From positions 1 through 64,000 of the forward strand of contig NZ_WXVV01000001.1 of the NCBI RefSeq assembly GCF_013433315.1: a stretch of 64,000 nt of DNA, written 5' to 3'. Made by a program: the position numbers and the translations under genes. A model generated the notes under the pieces. That model was not told the DNA's origin and made no database searches. It saw only the letters and a program-made list of their open reading frames with translations. Source of the stretch: Pseudomonas crudilactis (GTDB lineage Bacteria; Pseudomonadota; Gammaproteobacteria; Pseudomonadales; Pseudomonadaceae). Numbering within the stretch: the stretch's first letter is position 1; each line of letters begins with the position of its first letter. Of the stretch, positions 55,429-64,000 are shown one piece after another.

Positions 55429-56565
55429 ATGAATCAGGTCAAACAACTGTTCACCCGCTACAAAATGCTCGCGCTGGTGTTTGCCGTGGTGCTGATCTGG
55501 CTGTTTTTCAGCTGGCAGACCGAGGGCGGATTCCTCACTCCGCGCAACCTGTCCAATCTGCTGCGGCAGATGTCGATTACCGGGATTCTTGCCTGCGGCA
55601 TGGTGCTGGTGATTATCAGCGGCGAGATCGATTTGTCGGTCGGCTCGTTGCTGGGCCTGCTCGGTGGTCTCGCGGCCATTCTTGATGTGGTCTACCACAT
55701 TCCGCTGCTGGCGAATCTGAGTCTGGTCGCCCTGTGTGGCCTGATGATCGGTCTCGCCAACGGCTACATGACGGCTTACTTGCGCATTCCTTCGTTCATC
55801 GTCGGTCTGGGCGGCATGTTGGCGTTCCGCGGGATTCTGCTGGGGATTACCGGTGGCACGACCATTGCGCCGGTATCGCCGGAGCTGGTTTACATCGGCC
55901 AGGGCTACCTGCCCCACGCGATCGGCACTGGCCTCGGCGTTCTGCTGTTCGCGCTGACCGTGTTCCTCACCTGGAAGCAACGGCGTAATCGCGCTCTTCA
56001 CGGCCTCGCGGCGCATTCGTTAGTGCGTGACGTCATCCGCGTGTTGGTGATCGGCGCCGTGCTCGCCGGTTTCGTGCAGACGCTGAACAGCTACGACGGC
56101 ATTCCCGTGCCGGTCTTGTTGCTGCTGATTCTGCTCGGCGTGTTCAGCTACGTGACCAGCCAGACCGTGTTCGGTCGCCGCGTATATGCCGTGGGCAGCA
56201 ACATGGAAGCGACGCGCCTGTCCGGGATCAATGTGCAGGCGGTGAAGCTGTGGATCTTCGGGATCATGGGCGTGATGTGCGCCCTCGCCGGCGTGGTCAA
56301 CACCGCGCGCCTCGCCGCCGGTTCACCTTCGGCCGGGAGCATGGGCGAACTCGACGCCATCGCCGCCTGCTTTATCGGCGGCACCTCCATGCGCGGCGGT
56401 TCCGGCACGGTGTACGGCGCCCTCCTCGGCGCGCTGGTTATTACCAGTCTGGACAACGGCATGTCGATGCTCGACGTCGACAGTTATTGGCAGATGATCG
56501 TCAAGGGCAGCATTCTGGTGTTGGCGGTTTGGGTGGATGTCAGTACGCGGACCGGGCGCCGTTGA
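55429..56565 (+). CDS. xylH: D-xylose ABC transporter permease
   Basis: This 378-residue inner-membrane protein has about ten helices, with the RbsC-family blocks ISGEIDLSVGSLLGLLGGLA, RIPSFIVGLGGMLAFRGILL and CFIGGTSMRGGSGTVYGALL. The ATG follows the xylG stop with no gap. It ends ten bases before the convergent LysR gene. Confidence 0.95.
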   Translation: MNQVKQLFTRYKMLALVFAVVLIWLFFSWQTEGGFLTPRNLSNLLRQMSITGILACGMVLVIISGEIDLSVGSLLGLLGGLAAILDVVYHIPLLANLSLVALCGLMIGLANGYMTAYLRIPSFIVGLGGMLAFRGILLGITGGTTIAPVSPELVYIGQGYLPHAIGTGLGVLLFALTVFLTWKQRRNRALHGLAAHSLVRDVIRVLVIGAVLAGFVQTLNSYDGIPVPVLLLLILLGVFSYVTSQTVFGRRVYAVGSNMEATRLSGINVQAVKLWIFGIMGVMCALAGVVNTARLAAGSPSAGSMGELDAIAACFIGGTSMRGGSGTVYGALLGALVITSLDNGMSMLDVDSYWQMIVKGSILVLAVWVDVSTRTGRR

Positions 56566-56575
56566 GCCGTAGGGG

Positions 56576-57493
56576 TCACGCTGCGGGTGCCGGCGACGGG
56601 CTGAGAATTTCCATGAGGAAATCGATAAACACATTGATCCGGCTGGACCCACGGTGATTGGGTAAATACAACGCGTTGATGCACGTGCTGGCACTGCCGG
56701 GATTGACCTCGTAATGCTCAAGCAAGCGGGTCAGCCGGCCGGCTGCGACGTCGTCGCGCACCAGCCAGTCGGCCAGCAGCGTTACCCCGCCGCCACCGAT
56801 GGCAGCTTCGCGCAGGATATCGGCGTTATTGCTTTGCAGGCGCCCGTGAACGTTGAGCTGGATAGGCGCGTCTTCATTCTGAAAGGTCCAGTGCTGGTGT
56901 GTGCCGCCGTAATCGAAACGCAGGCATTGATGCTCCAGCAAATCCCGTGGATGACAGAGCGCCGCGCTACGCGCCAGATACGCCGGACTGGCCACCACCC
57001 AGCGCTCGAAATGCCCCACGCGTTTGCTGACGATGTCTTCACTGACCACCGACGATCCCAGCCGCACGGAAACATCGATCTGCTCGCTGAGCAGGTCGCT
57101 GACCTGATCGCTCAGCGACAGACTGATCTCCAGACCCGGATGCCGCTCAAGCAAGCGGCTCAGGTGCGGCGCGATCAGGCGCCGGCCGAACTCCACCGGC
57201 ACGCTGATGCGCAGACGGCCCTGCGCTTCGGCGCCGCGATCGGCGACAACGGCATCGGCTTCGTCGATCGCGTCGAGAATCGCCACGGCTTTTTCGAAAT
57301 AGGTCTGGCCGGCAACGGTCACGCTGGTGTTGCGCGTGGTGCGATTGAGCAGGCTAGCGCCCAGCTCGTGTTCCAGCCCCGCCACTTGCCGTGTCACTGA
57401 CGACGTGGATATCCCGAGTTTGCGCGCTGCCGAGGAATAGCCCCCGCAGCGCACGGTTTCCACAAACATCTTCAATGCCAGCAACTTGTCCAT
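56576..57493 (-). CDS. LysR family transcriptional regulator
   Basis: This 305-residue regulator has an N-terminal winged helix-turn-helix (MFVETVRCGGYSSAARKLGI, SVTRQVAGLEHELGASLLNR) and a substrate-binding domain (LRISVPVEFGRRLIAPHLSR). ATG 57493 gives the canonical MDKLLALKMF beginning; the longer frame overlaps the MFS gene. It lies downstream of the MFS gene on the same strand and may regulate it or the molybdenum enzyme operon. Confidence 0.9.
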   Translation of the reverse strand: MDKLLALKMFVETVRCGGYSSAARKLGISTSSVTRQVAGLEHELGASLLNRTTRNTSVTVAGQTYFEKAVAILDAIDEADAVVADRGAEAQGRLRISVPVEFGRRLIAPHLSRLLERHPGLEISLSLSDQVSDLLSEQIDVSVRLGSSVVSEDIVSKRVGHFERWVVASPAYLARSAALCHPRDLLEHQCLRFDYGGTHQHWTFQNEDAPIQLNVHGRLQSNNADILREAAIGGGGVTLLADWLVRDDVAAGRLTRLLEHYEVNPGSASTCINALYLPNHRGSSRINVFIDFLMEILSPSPAPAA

Positions 57494-57587
57494 AAGCGGG
57501 GTCCGGTCGAGAGGGAACGCGGATGATTGTGCATCACTGTTCGCCCTTCGTCTTGTGCCGCCGTGCTCGCCCGCACTTGCCGGATGT

Positions 57588-58787
57588 TCAGACATCGGCC
57601 TTGCGGCTCAGGAACAACCCGAGCGCCAGCGCTGGCAGCAGCGCCACCGCGACGGCGGACAGGTTCCAGCCGAAGTGCTCGTACAGCGGGCTCGCAACCA
57701 GAGACCCCAGCGCGCCGCCGACGAAAATGCTGGTCATGTACACGGCGTTAAGGCGCGCACGGCTGTGGGGATCGAGGGCGTACACCTCTCGCTGGCCGAG
57801 TACCATGTTCAATTGCACGGCAAAATCCAGCAGCACCGCACACACCACCAGCCAGACATAGCCGCTGCCCGGAAGTGCGGCGATCAGCAGCGAAACCGGC
57901 GCCAGCAGCAATGCGACCAGCGTGCCGCGACGACCATGCCCGGCATCGGCCAGACGTCCGGCAATCGGCGCGGCAATGGCACCCACCGCACCGACCAGCG
58001 CGAAGATCGCGACTTGTGCCTGAGTGAAGCCGTGCTGACGCATCAGTTCAATCGGCGCGAGGGTCCAGAACAGACTGAAGCTGGCAAACAGCAGCCCTTG
58101 ATACAGCGAGCGCTGACGCAACAGCGGATAGCGCCGGGCTAAGGCGAACACCGAACCGATCAGCGCAGCATAGGTGGCTTTATGCGTCGGTAGCCGACGC
58201 GGCAGCGCCACCGCAGTGATCAGCGCGATGACCGCCATCAGGGCCGCCGCGCTGTAAAACACCCCGCGCCAGCCGAACACTTCAACCAACAGGCTCGACA
58301 GTGGCCGCGACAACAGAATCCCCAGCAGCAGACCGCTCATGATATTGCCGACAACGCGGCCACGGCTGGCCTCGGGCGCCAGGTGCGCCGCCAGCGGCAC
58401 CAGGATTTGCACGGCCACCGAGGTCAGGCCGATCAGCAAAGACAACACCAGGAACATCGACGGTGAATGGGTCAGCCCGGCGCACAACAGCGTGACGCTC
58501 GCCGCTAGCGTGAAGCCGACCACCAGCCGACGGTTTTCCATCAGGTCGGCCAGTGGCACCAGCAGTAACAGGCCCAGTGCATAACCAAACTGCGTCAGCG
58601 AAACGATCAGGCTGGCATTGGCGCTGGACAGACCGATCTGCGGTGCAATCAGTTCGACGATCGGCTGTGCGTAATAAAGATTGGCCACGACCGCGCCACA
58701 GCAAAATGCCAGGAACGCGACCATCAGGCCGGAGAGTGAAGTTGGCTGCTCGGCGCTGGCCGCAACGGCTGGATTGCCCGTGAGCAT
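57588..58787 (-). CDS. MFS transporter (DHA1-like)
   Basis: This 399-residue protein has twelve helices, with the A-motif region LLLVPLADLMENRRLVVGFT and the helix 5 block GRVVGNIMSGLLLGILLSRP. It resembles the YnfM/arabinose-efflux-like group of exporters. It is divergent from the cytochrome/molybdenum hydroxylase genes. The substrate is unknown. Confidence 0.87.
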   Translation of the reverse strand: MLTGNPAVAASAEQPTSLSGLMVAFLAFCCGAVVANLYYAQPIVELIAPQIGLSSANASLIVSLTQFGYALGLLLLVPLADLMENRRLVVGFTLAASVTLLCAGLTHSPSMFLVLSLLIGLTSVAVQILVPLAAHLAPEASRGRVVGNIMSGLLLGILLSRPLSSLLVEVFGWRGVFYSAAALMAVIALITAVALPRRLPTHKATYAALIGSVFALARRYPLLRQRSLYQGLLFASFSLFWTLAPIELMRQHGFTQAQVAIFALVGAVGAIAAPIAGRLADAGHGRRGTLVALLLAPVSLLIAALPGSGYVWLVVCAVLLDFAVQLNMVLGQREVYALDPHSRARLNAVYMTSIFVGGALGSLVASPLYEHFGWNLSAVAVALLPALALGLFLSRKADV

Positions 58788-58909
58788 GATGACACCTCAT
58801 TGAGTTCAGGAAAGTGCTGCCAAGGCTACGGCCCTGTGGCGATCCACAGAATCCACGCGGCGGGCAACGCAGTGATGCGTCCGGCGCAACGGCGCAGGCG
58901 TTGCTTCTC

Positions 58910-58928
58910 GCGCAACGCGCTGTTGCGC
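58910..58928. promoter_or_regulatory. Inverted repeat upstream of the molybdenum enzyme operon
   Basis: GCGCAAC-GCGCT-GTTGCGC is a perfect 7-base-arm palindrome in the divergent region between the MFS gene and the leader ORF. A related palindrome, TTGCGCGCAA, occurs at 63108-63117 before the reductase gene. The pair may mark sites for one shared regulator. Confidence 0.35.
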
Positions 58929-59029
58929 GCGCCGCTGATTCTCCCGCGCAGACGGTTTCTCTACGCTTTGGCCTCTGGCGCTGTCGTCCCCAGCGGCGCC
59001 CTCCCCCGGCTGTTACAAGGAGCGTTGTC

Positions 59030-59086
59030 ATGATCCGTATCCCATCCGTTCTGCCATTGCCTGCCGCGTTGTTCTCCGTCCCATGA
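59030..59086 (+). CDS. 18-residue leader ORF overlapping the cytochrome c gene
   Basis: This ORF has an excellent ribosome site (AAGGAG, seven bases before the ATG) and encodes a short hydrophobic, proline-rich peptide, MIRIPSVLPLPAALFSVP. Its TGA overlaps the ATG of the cytochrome c gene (ATGA), and the cytochrome gene itself has no strong ribosome site. It therefore probably serves translational coupling, or is a regulatory leader peptide. No homologue is known to me. Confidence 0.5.
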   Translation: MIRIPSVLPLPAALFSVP

Positions 59087-60363
59087 ACCGCCATTTGCTG
59101 AAGTCCAGAACGCTATGGATCAGCGTGGCAGTCGCCGCCGTGCTCGGCCTGATCGGCGCCGTTTGGCTGATGTGGCGCCCGGCGATTGCGCCGATCGAGC
59201 GCCCGACGATGTTCGATGTTGCGCAGTTGCAACGCGGGGCGCGGGTGGTCGAGGCCGGCGACTGTGCGGTCTGCCATACCCGCCCCGGTGGTGAATATCT
59301 GGCCGGCGGGCTGCCGCTGGTAACGCCGTTCGGCACGCTGTACAGCACCAACATCACCCCGGACGTAGAAACCGGTATCGGCCAATGGTCACTGCCGGCC
59401 TTCGAGCGGGCGATGCGTCAGGGCGTTGCTCGCGATGGTCACTTCCTTTATCCGGCGTTCCCCTACGTGCACTACCGGCGCATGAGTGCAGCAGATATCG
59501 CCGACGCCTACGCCTACTTGATGAGCGGCCCCGCCGTGAACGCGCCGGCCGAGCAGAACCAGATGAATTTCCCGATGAATATTCGCCCGTTGGTGGCGTT
59601 CTGGAACCTGCTGTTTCTACACGGTGAGCCCATGACGCCGTTGGCGCGGCGCAGCGACGCGTGGAATCGCGGACGTTATCTGGTCGACGGCCCGGGCCAT
59701 TGCGCTGGCTGCCATTCGCCGCTGAACCTGATCGGCGCGGAAAAGTCCTCGGAGTATTTGCAGGGCGGCAGCGTCGATGGCTGGCAAGCGCCGGCGCTGG
59801 TCGGCATGGGCCAGCGCGTCAACCCGTGGAGTCGTGCGCAATTGGTCGGCTATCTGCGCGCCGAGATCGTCGATGGCCACGGCACACCCGCCGGGCCGAT
59901 GCGTCCGGTCAGCTTGAGTCTGGCCCGCTTGCCCGCCAGTGAGGCCGAGGCGATTGCCGACTATTTACTCAGCCTGGAAAACCCGCACCCACTGACGCAA
60001 CCGCTGCCAAAGACGCCTGCCAGTGAAGCGGCAGACCACTCGACTGGCGCCCTGCTTTTCAGCAGCGCCTGCGCCGGTTGCCATGGCCCAGCGGCGCCGA
60101 TGCGCACCATCGATGGTCGTCCGGGCCTGCAAAACACCTCGGCGCTGCAAGCGGCCAGTGCGCGCAACTTCCTCAAAACCGTGCTCGAAGGTTTGCCCGC
60201 CACACCCGGATCGCCCGGTCCGCTGATGCCTGCATTCGCCGCCAGCCTGGACAACGCGCAACTCGGCGCACTGGCCGCGTATCTGCGTCAGCAAGCCAGC
60301 CCCGATCAGCCGTGGGCCGACCTCTCTTCCACTATTGAAGCGTTACGTCAGGAGACGAAATGA
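59083..60363 (+). CDS. Triheme cytochrome c subunit of a molybdenum hydroxylase
   Basis: This 426-residue periplasmic protein is anchored by an N-terminal helix (residues 10-31). It has three covalent heme sites: CAVCH at 61-65, CAGCH at about 207-211 and CAGCH at about 330-334. It matches the cytochrome subunit of alcohol/aldehyde- and nicotinate-type dehydrogenases, passing electrons to the respiratory chain. Its stop overlaps the start of the 2Fe-2S subunit gene (ATGA). Confidence 0.9.
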   Translation: MNRHLLKSRTLWISVAVAAVLGLIGAVWLMWRPAIAPIERPTMFDVAQLQRGARVVEAGDCAVCHTRPGGEYLAGGLPLVTPFGTLYSTNITPDVETGIGQWSLPAFERAMRQGVARDGHFLYPAFPYVHYRRMSAADIADAYAYLMSGPAVNAPAEQNQMNFPMNIRPLVAFWNLLFLHGEPMTPLARRSDAWNRGRYLVDGPGHCAGCHSPLNLIGAEKSSEYLQGGSVDGWQAPALVGMGQRVNPWSRAQLVGYLRAEIVDGHGTPAGPMRPVSLSLARLPASEAEAIADYLLSLENPHPLTQPLPKTPASEAADHSTGALLFSSACAGCHGPAAPMRTIDGRPGLQNTSALQAASARNFLKTVLEGLPATPGSPGPLMPAFAASLDNAQLGALAAYLRQQASPDQPWADLSSTIEALRQETK

Positions 60364-60833
60364 GCCAGATCACCCTCAACGTCAACGGAGCCGCGCAACC
60401 GCTTGAGCTGGAGCCGGACATGCCGCTGCTGTATGCGCTGCGCAATCACTTGAACCTCAACGGCGCCAAATACGGCTGCGGTCTCGGTCAGTGCGGCGCC
60501 TGCACGGTGATCGTCGACGATCAACCGGTGTTCGCCTGCCTGACGCCCTGCGCCGGCCTCGAAGGCAAAAAAATCCGCACCGTGGAAAGCCTCGGCAGCG
60601 CGGAAAAACCTGGCCCTCTGCAAGCGGCGTTCATCGAGAAACAGGCCGCGCAATGCGGCTACTGCATCGCCGGCATGTTGATGCGCGCGCAAGCGTTGCT
60701 TGAGCGTAATCGTCACCCGGATGAGGCGACCATTCGCGAGCATATGGCCGGCAACCTATGCCGCTGCGGTACGCACTTGCGGATCATCGAGGCGATCAAG
60801 CAGGTAGCCGGGCACAACGGGAGCTTGACATGA
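60360..60833 (+). CDS. 2Fe-2S subunit of a molybdenum hydroxylase
   Basis: This 157-residue small subunit has two iron-sulfur clusters. The plant-ferredoxin-type site is GCGLGQCGACTVIVDDQPVF, and the helical site is QCGYCIAGMLMRAQ with GNLCRCGTH. It carries electrons from the molybdopterin subunit to the cytochrome. It overlaps both neighbours by four bases, so the three proteins are made in step. Confidence 0.92.
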   Translation: MSQITLNVNGAAQPLELEPDMPLLYALRNHLNLNGAKYGCGLGQCGACTVIVDDQPVFACLTPCAGLEGKKIRTVESLGSAEKPGPLQAAFIEKQAAQCGYCIAGMLMRAQALLERNRHPDEATIREHMAGNLCRCGTHLRIIEAIKQVAGHNGSLT

Positions 60834-63064
60834 GTGAGTCGAATGAATTGAACCCGAGTCGGCGCGCTTTCCTGCGTGGTGGTGCGTTGTTGATGGCGTT
60901 TACCCTGATGCCGGTGGCGCGGCGAGCACTGGCCGACACCGAAGTCGATACGCTCGGCACCGTGGTCCTCGCCCCCGACCTCCCCGGCAGCCTGCGCACT
61001 AACCCGTTTCTCGACGCCTGGATCCGCATCGGCGCCGACGGCATTACCGTCTACACCGGCAAGGTCGAATTGGGCACCGGGGTGAAAACCGCGCTGCTGC
61101 AAATCGCCGCCGAGCGTTTGCAGGTGCCGGCTGCTTCCATCAACCTCCTCACCGCCGACACCGCGCTGACACCCAACGAAGGCTACACCGCCGGCAGCCA
61201 CAGCATTTTCGACAGCGGTACCGCGTTGTATAACGCCGCCGCGCAGGTGCGCGAAATGCTCGTCGATGCCGCAGCGCGCAGTTGGCAGGTTGATGCAGCA
61301 CTGCTAAGCACCCGCGACGGTGTGATCGAAGGCCCGGCCGCTCAGCGGATGAGTTACGCCGACGCGGTCAAGCATGTCGATGTGCATCAATATGCCAAGG
61401 CTCAGTCGCCGGCAATGGCCGCCGCTGATTTCAAACTGATCGGCCATTCGTTGCCGCGTCTCGACATTCCGGCGAAGGTCAGCGGTGGCGCAGCATTCGT
61501 CCAGGACATGCGCCTGCCGGGCATGCTGCATGCGCGGGTGATCCGCCCGCCTCGTCCGGGCTGCACGTTGCAAGCATTCGATGCGGCGTCCATCGAGGCG
61601 CTGGCTGGGGTGGTCAAGGTGATCCGTGACGGCAACTATCTGGCGGTGGTCGCCGGTGATGAGTGGCAAGCGATCAAAGCCATGCGCCGTGCCAGCGATG
61701 TGACGCAATGGAGCGAGGGCGAAGCGATTCCCGAGGCGGCCGAGATTCATGGCCTGCTCAAACGCCTGCCCTCACGGCGCTATCCGATCAGCAACAGCGG
61801 CACGCCAAACGGCGCGGCCGACACGCGTTTTCAGGCGCGGGTCACCAAGCAATATCTGATGCACGGCTCGATCGGCCCGTCTTGCGCAGTGGCCTGGTTC
61901 AAGGACGGCACGCTCACCGTCTGGACCCATACCCAAGGTGTTTACCCGCTGCGCGCCGGCATTGCCGAAATGCTCGGCCTGCCGCCTGAGCGGGTGCGCT
62001 GTATTCATACCGAAGGCTCAGGGTGCTACGGGCATAACGGCGCCGATGATGCCGCCGCCGATGCGGCATTGATTGCCCTGCGCGTGCCCGGTACGCCGGT
62101 GCGCGTGCAATGGATGCGCGAACAGGAAAATCTTTGGGAGCCGTATAGCTCGGCGATGGTCACTGAAGTCGACGCCGGCCTCAGCCATGGCCGTTTGCAG
62201 GACTGGGCCTACGAACTATGGACCACGCCGCACAACGAACGCATCGTCAACGCCGGGCGTCTGCTGCCGGCACGCTTGCTCGCGCGGCCCTTCGCCTCGG
62301 CGCCCTCTGTGCCGATCGCCCAGCCCGAAGGCGATGGTGATCGCAACGCGGTGCCGTTGTACGAGTTGAACTCGACGCGCATCAACATGACCTTCGTCAC
62401 CGAAATGCCCTTTCGCACCTCGGCCATGCGTTCGCTGGGTGCGCACATCAACATCTTCGCCATCGAAGCGAGTATCGACGAGTTGGCGATCCGGGCCGGC
62501 ATCGACGCGGTCGCTTTGCGTCTGGCTCATCTCAGCGACCCGCGTGCTCGCGCGGTCGTAGAACGTGTGCGTGATGAGATCGGCTGGCCGCAAAAACGCA
62601 GCGAGCCCGGCGCCGGTATCGGTTTCGCCTTTGCCCGCTACAAAAACATCATGGGTTACTGCGCCATCGCGGTGAAACTTCGAGTGCATCCGCAGACCGG
62701 CGAGATCCGCATCGATCACGTGGTGACGGCGGTGGACGTCGGCCAGATCGTCAGCCCCGATGGCCTGCGCAATCAGGTCGAGGGCGGCATCGTCCAGTCC
62801 GCGAGCTGGACCCTGTACGAAAAAGTCGCCTACGACGCGGGAGGCATTCGCAGCTACGACTGGAGCGGTTATCCGATTCTGCGTTTCACGCAACTGCCGA
62901 ATAAAGTCGATGTGCATTTGCTCGACCAGCCGGGAGAACCCTTCCTCGGTGCCGCTGAAATCGTTCAGGGGCCGATGGCCGCCGCCCTTGGCAACGCCGT
63001 CGCCAACGCCACCGGCCGGCGCTGGCTGAACCTGCCGCTGACCCGTTCCAACCAGCCCGCCTGA
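60830..63064 (+). CDS. Molybdopterin-binding catalytic subunit (xanthine dehydrogenase family, IorB/aldehyde dehydrogenase-like)
   Basis: This 744-residue catalytic subunit begins with a twin-arginine export signal, PSRRAFLRGGALLMAFTLMP, so the complex is periplasmic. Molybdopterin-family blocks include YTGKVELGTGVKTALLQIAA, GGAAFVQDMRLPGMLHARVI, SGCYGHNGADDAAADAAL and EPFLGAAEIVQGPMAAAL; the last carries the late glutamate region. Relatives oxidise isoquinoline, nicotinate or aldehydes. No maturation (XdhC/MobA-like) gene is visible. The substrate cannot be assigned. Confidence 0.88.
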   Translation: MSESNELNPSRRAFLRGGALLMAFTLMPVARRALADTEVDTLGTVVLAPDLPGSLRTNPFLDAWIRIGADGITVYTGKVELGTGVKTALLQIAAERLQVPAASINLLTADTALTPNEGYTAGSHSIFDSGTALYNAAAQVREMLVDAAARSWQVDAALLSTRDGVIEGPAAQRMSYADAVKHVDVHQYAKAQSPAMAAADFKLIGHSLPRLDIPAKVSGGAAFVQDMRLPGMLHARVIRPPRPGCTLQAFDAASIEALAGVVKVIRDGNYLAVVAGDEWQAIKAMRRASDVTQWSEGEAIPEAAEIHGLLKRLPSRRYPISNSGTPNGAADTRFQARVTKQYLMHGSIGPSCAVAWFKDGTLTVWTHTQGVYPLRAGIAEMLGLPPERVRCIHTEGSGCYGHNGADDAAADAALIALRVPGTPVRVQWMREQENLWEPYSSAMVTEVDAGLSHGRLQDWAYELWTTPHNERIVNAGRLLPARLLARPFASAPSVPIAQPEGDGDRNAVPLYELNSTRINMTFVTEMPFRTSAMRSLGAHINIFAIEASIDELAIRAGIDAVALRLAHLSDPRARAVVERVRDEIGWPQKRSEPGAGIGFAFARYKNIMGYCAIAVKLRVHPQTGEIRIDHVVTAVDVGQIVSPDGLRNQVEGGIVQSASWTLYEKVAYDAGGIRSYDWSGYPILRFTQLPNKVDVHLLDQPGEPFLGAAEIVQGPMAAALGNAVANATGRRWLNLPLTRSNQPA

Positions 63065-63107
63065 GCCACGCCCGTGTACATCGCTGATGAGCACGGGCGC
63101 CGTTGCG

Positions 63108-63117
63108 TTGCGCGCAA
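63108..63117. promoter_or_regulatory. Palindrome upstream of the reductase gene
   Basis: TTGCGCGCAA is a perfect ten-base palindrome 118 bases before the reductase start. It resembles the inverted repeat at 58910-58928 in the same locus. Confidence 0.3.
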
Positions 63118-63234
63118 AACAGCGTAGCGCCGGTCACCGATTATCAGCCCCGCTGAGCGCGGTTAAGTTAGCGGCACTGGTTCGCGGCGCCGCTGCCGCG
63201 CTTGAATTTCCTTTATTGAAATCTGGAGCTACCC

Positions 63235-64000
63235 ATGACCCGTCGTCTGTTCCAACCCCTTGCACTCGGTCCTTACACCCTCGCCCACCGCGTGGCCATG
63301 GCGCCGTTAACGCGCTCCCGCGCCGGCCACCCGGGCGATGTGCCGACGCCGATGAACGCCGAGTACTACCGCCAACGGGCCAGTGCCGCGCTGATCATCA
63401 CCGAGGCCACACAAATCTCCCGGCAGGCTCAGGGTTACGCCTGGACGCCGGGCATCTACAGTCCTGAGCAAGTTGAGGCATGGCGTGACGTCAGCGCGGC
63501 GGTGCATGAGGCCGGCGGGTTGATCTTCATGCAGCTGTGGCATGTCGGCCGGGTGTCCCATCCGAGCTTTCAACCCGATGCCGGCCTGCCGGTTGCGCCC
63601 AGCGCGCTGCCAGTGCCGGGCAAGACGTTTATCGTCGATGAAAACGGTAACGGCGTCTGGGGTGATGTGCCGGTGCCACGCGCGCTGGAAACCGCGGAAA
63701 TCGCCGGTATCGTCGAGGACTACCGCGTGGCTGCGCGCAACGCATTGCAGGCGGGCATGGACGGTGTAGAGATTCATGCCGGCAACGGTTACCTGCTCGA
63801 CCAGTTTCTTAACAGCAACAGCAACCAGCGTGACGATGCCTATGGCGGCAGCGTGGAGAACCGCGCGCGGTTTCTGCTGGAAGTGGTCGCGGCCGTCACT
63901 GAAGAGGTCGGCGCCGAACGGGTCGGCGTACGCCTGACGCCGATGGGGCGTTTTATGGGCATGGGTGATGACACCCCGGAGGCCACCTTCGGCCATCTCG
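63235..64000 (+). CDS. Old Yellow Enzyme family alkene reductase, partial
   Basis: The first 255 codons of an FMN-dependent ene-reductase are present, and the right edge cuts the gene. Visible OYE blocks are RVAMAPLTRSRA, IITEATQISRQAQGYAWTPG, IFMQLWHVGRVSHPSFQPDA, DGVEIHAGNGYLLDQFLNSN and the FMN loop YGGSVENRARFLLEV. GGAG lies before the ATG. It would use NAD(P)H to reduce activated alkenes or nitro compounds. It is probably the last gene of, or a neighbour to, the molybdenum hydroxylase locus. Confidence 0.93.
   Translation, partial: MTRRLFQPLALGPYTLAHRVAMAPLTRSRAGHPGDVPTPMNAEYYRQRASAALIITEATQISRQAQGYAWTPGIYSPEQVEAWRDVSAAVHEAGGLIFMQLWHVGRVSHPSFQPDAGLPVAPSALPVPGKTFIVDENGNGVWGDVPVPRALETAEIAGIVEDYRVAARNALQAGMDGVEIHAGNGYLLDQFLNSNSNQRDDAYGGSVENRARFLLEVVAAVTEEVGAERVGVRLTPMGRFMGMGDDTPEATFGHL

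Overview
The window reads as a chromosomal segment of a Pseudomonas of the P. fluorescens group. The evidence is high GC content, densely packed operons with 4-base stop/start overlaps, a Pseudomonas-type arn operon, and several copies of the paired GC-rich intergenic repeats (REP/REPIN type) common in that group. The local gene set also fits: an isobutyryl-CoA valine pathway, SpuI/PuuA-type polyamine genes, xylAFGH with an AraC-type XylR, and an ECF sigma/FecR/TonB-receptor unit. No tRNA, rRNA, CRISPR array, prophage or complete insertion sequence was seen. A possible insertion-sequence end lies at the left edge.

Layout, left to right. 0.1-5.4 kb: the end of a valine-degradation operon (isobutyryl-CoA dehydrogenase, 3-hydroxyisobutyryl-CoA hydrolase), an HPP-family membrane protein, an MFS transporter and a GNAT acetyltransferase. 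5.4-15.8 kb: a complete minus-strand arn operon (arnB-C-A-D-T-E-F-ugd), which builds L-Ara4N and attaches it to lipid A, with a ninth, glycosyltransferase gene fused to its end by an overlapping TTG start. 16.1-17.1 kb: a lone tyrosine recombinase. 17.1-20.8 kb: an FbpABC-type ferric iron importer. 21.0-26.6 kb: a second, compact lipid A/LPS module (Ais-like phosphatase, a second ArnT, a diverged ArnT-like glycosyltransferase) divergent from an orphan sensor histidine kinase, with a perfect 10-bp-arm inverted repeat between them. 26.6-28.8 kb: pqiC and pqiB without pqiA. 29.0-34.1 kb: gamma-glutamyl-polyamine catabolism (PuuB, PotF-type binding protein, PuuA-type synthetase) with an AraC regulator. 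34.2-38.1 kb: FecI-like sigma factor, FecR-like regulator and TonB-dependent transducer-type receptor.

38.1-47.5 kb: a sucrose or fructoside utilisation locus. It has a LacI regulator, a GH32 hydrolase and an ABC importer (ATPase, two permeases, binding protein), read away from a LamB/ScrY-type porin across an intergenic palindrome, followed by a hydroxypyruvate isomerase-like gene. 47.5-49.9 kb: a more AT-rich patch of small unrelated genes (thioesterase, DinB, cupin) with several palindromes. 49.9-56.6 kb: the xylose locus xylR / xylAFGH, without xylulokinase. 56.6-64.0 kb: a LysR regulator, an MFS transporter, a three-subunit periplasmic molybdenum hydroxylase (cytochrome c, 2Fe-2S and Mo subunits) preceded by an 18-codon overlapping leader ORF, and an Old Yellow Enzyme-family reductase cut by the right edge.

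Most of this is known biology. The parts most worth a second look are the duplicated lipid A modification module with its own orphan kinase and palindrome, the glycosyltransferase appended to the arn operon, the lone recombinase between them, and several clear palindromic operator candidates whose regulators are not obvious.
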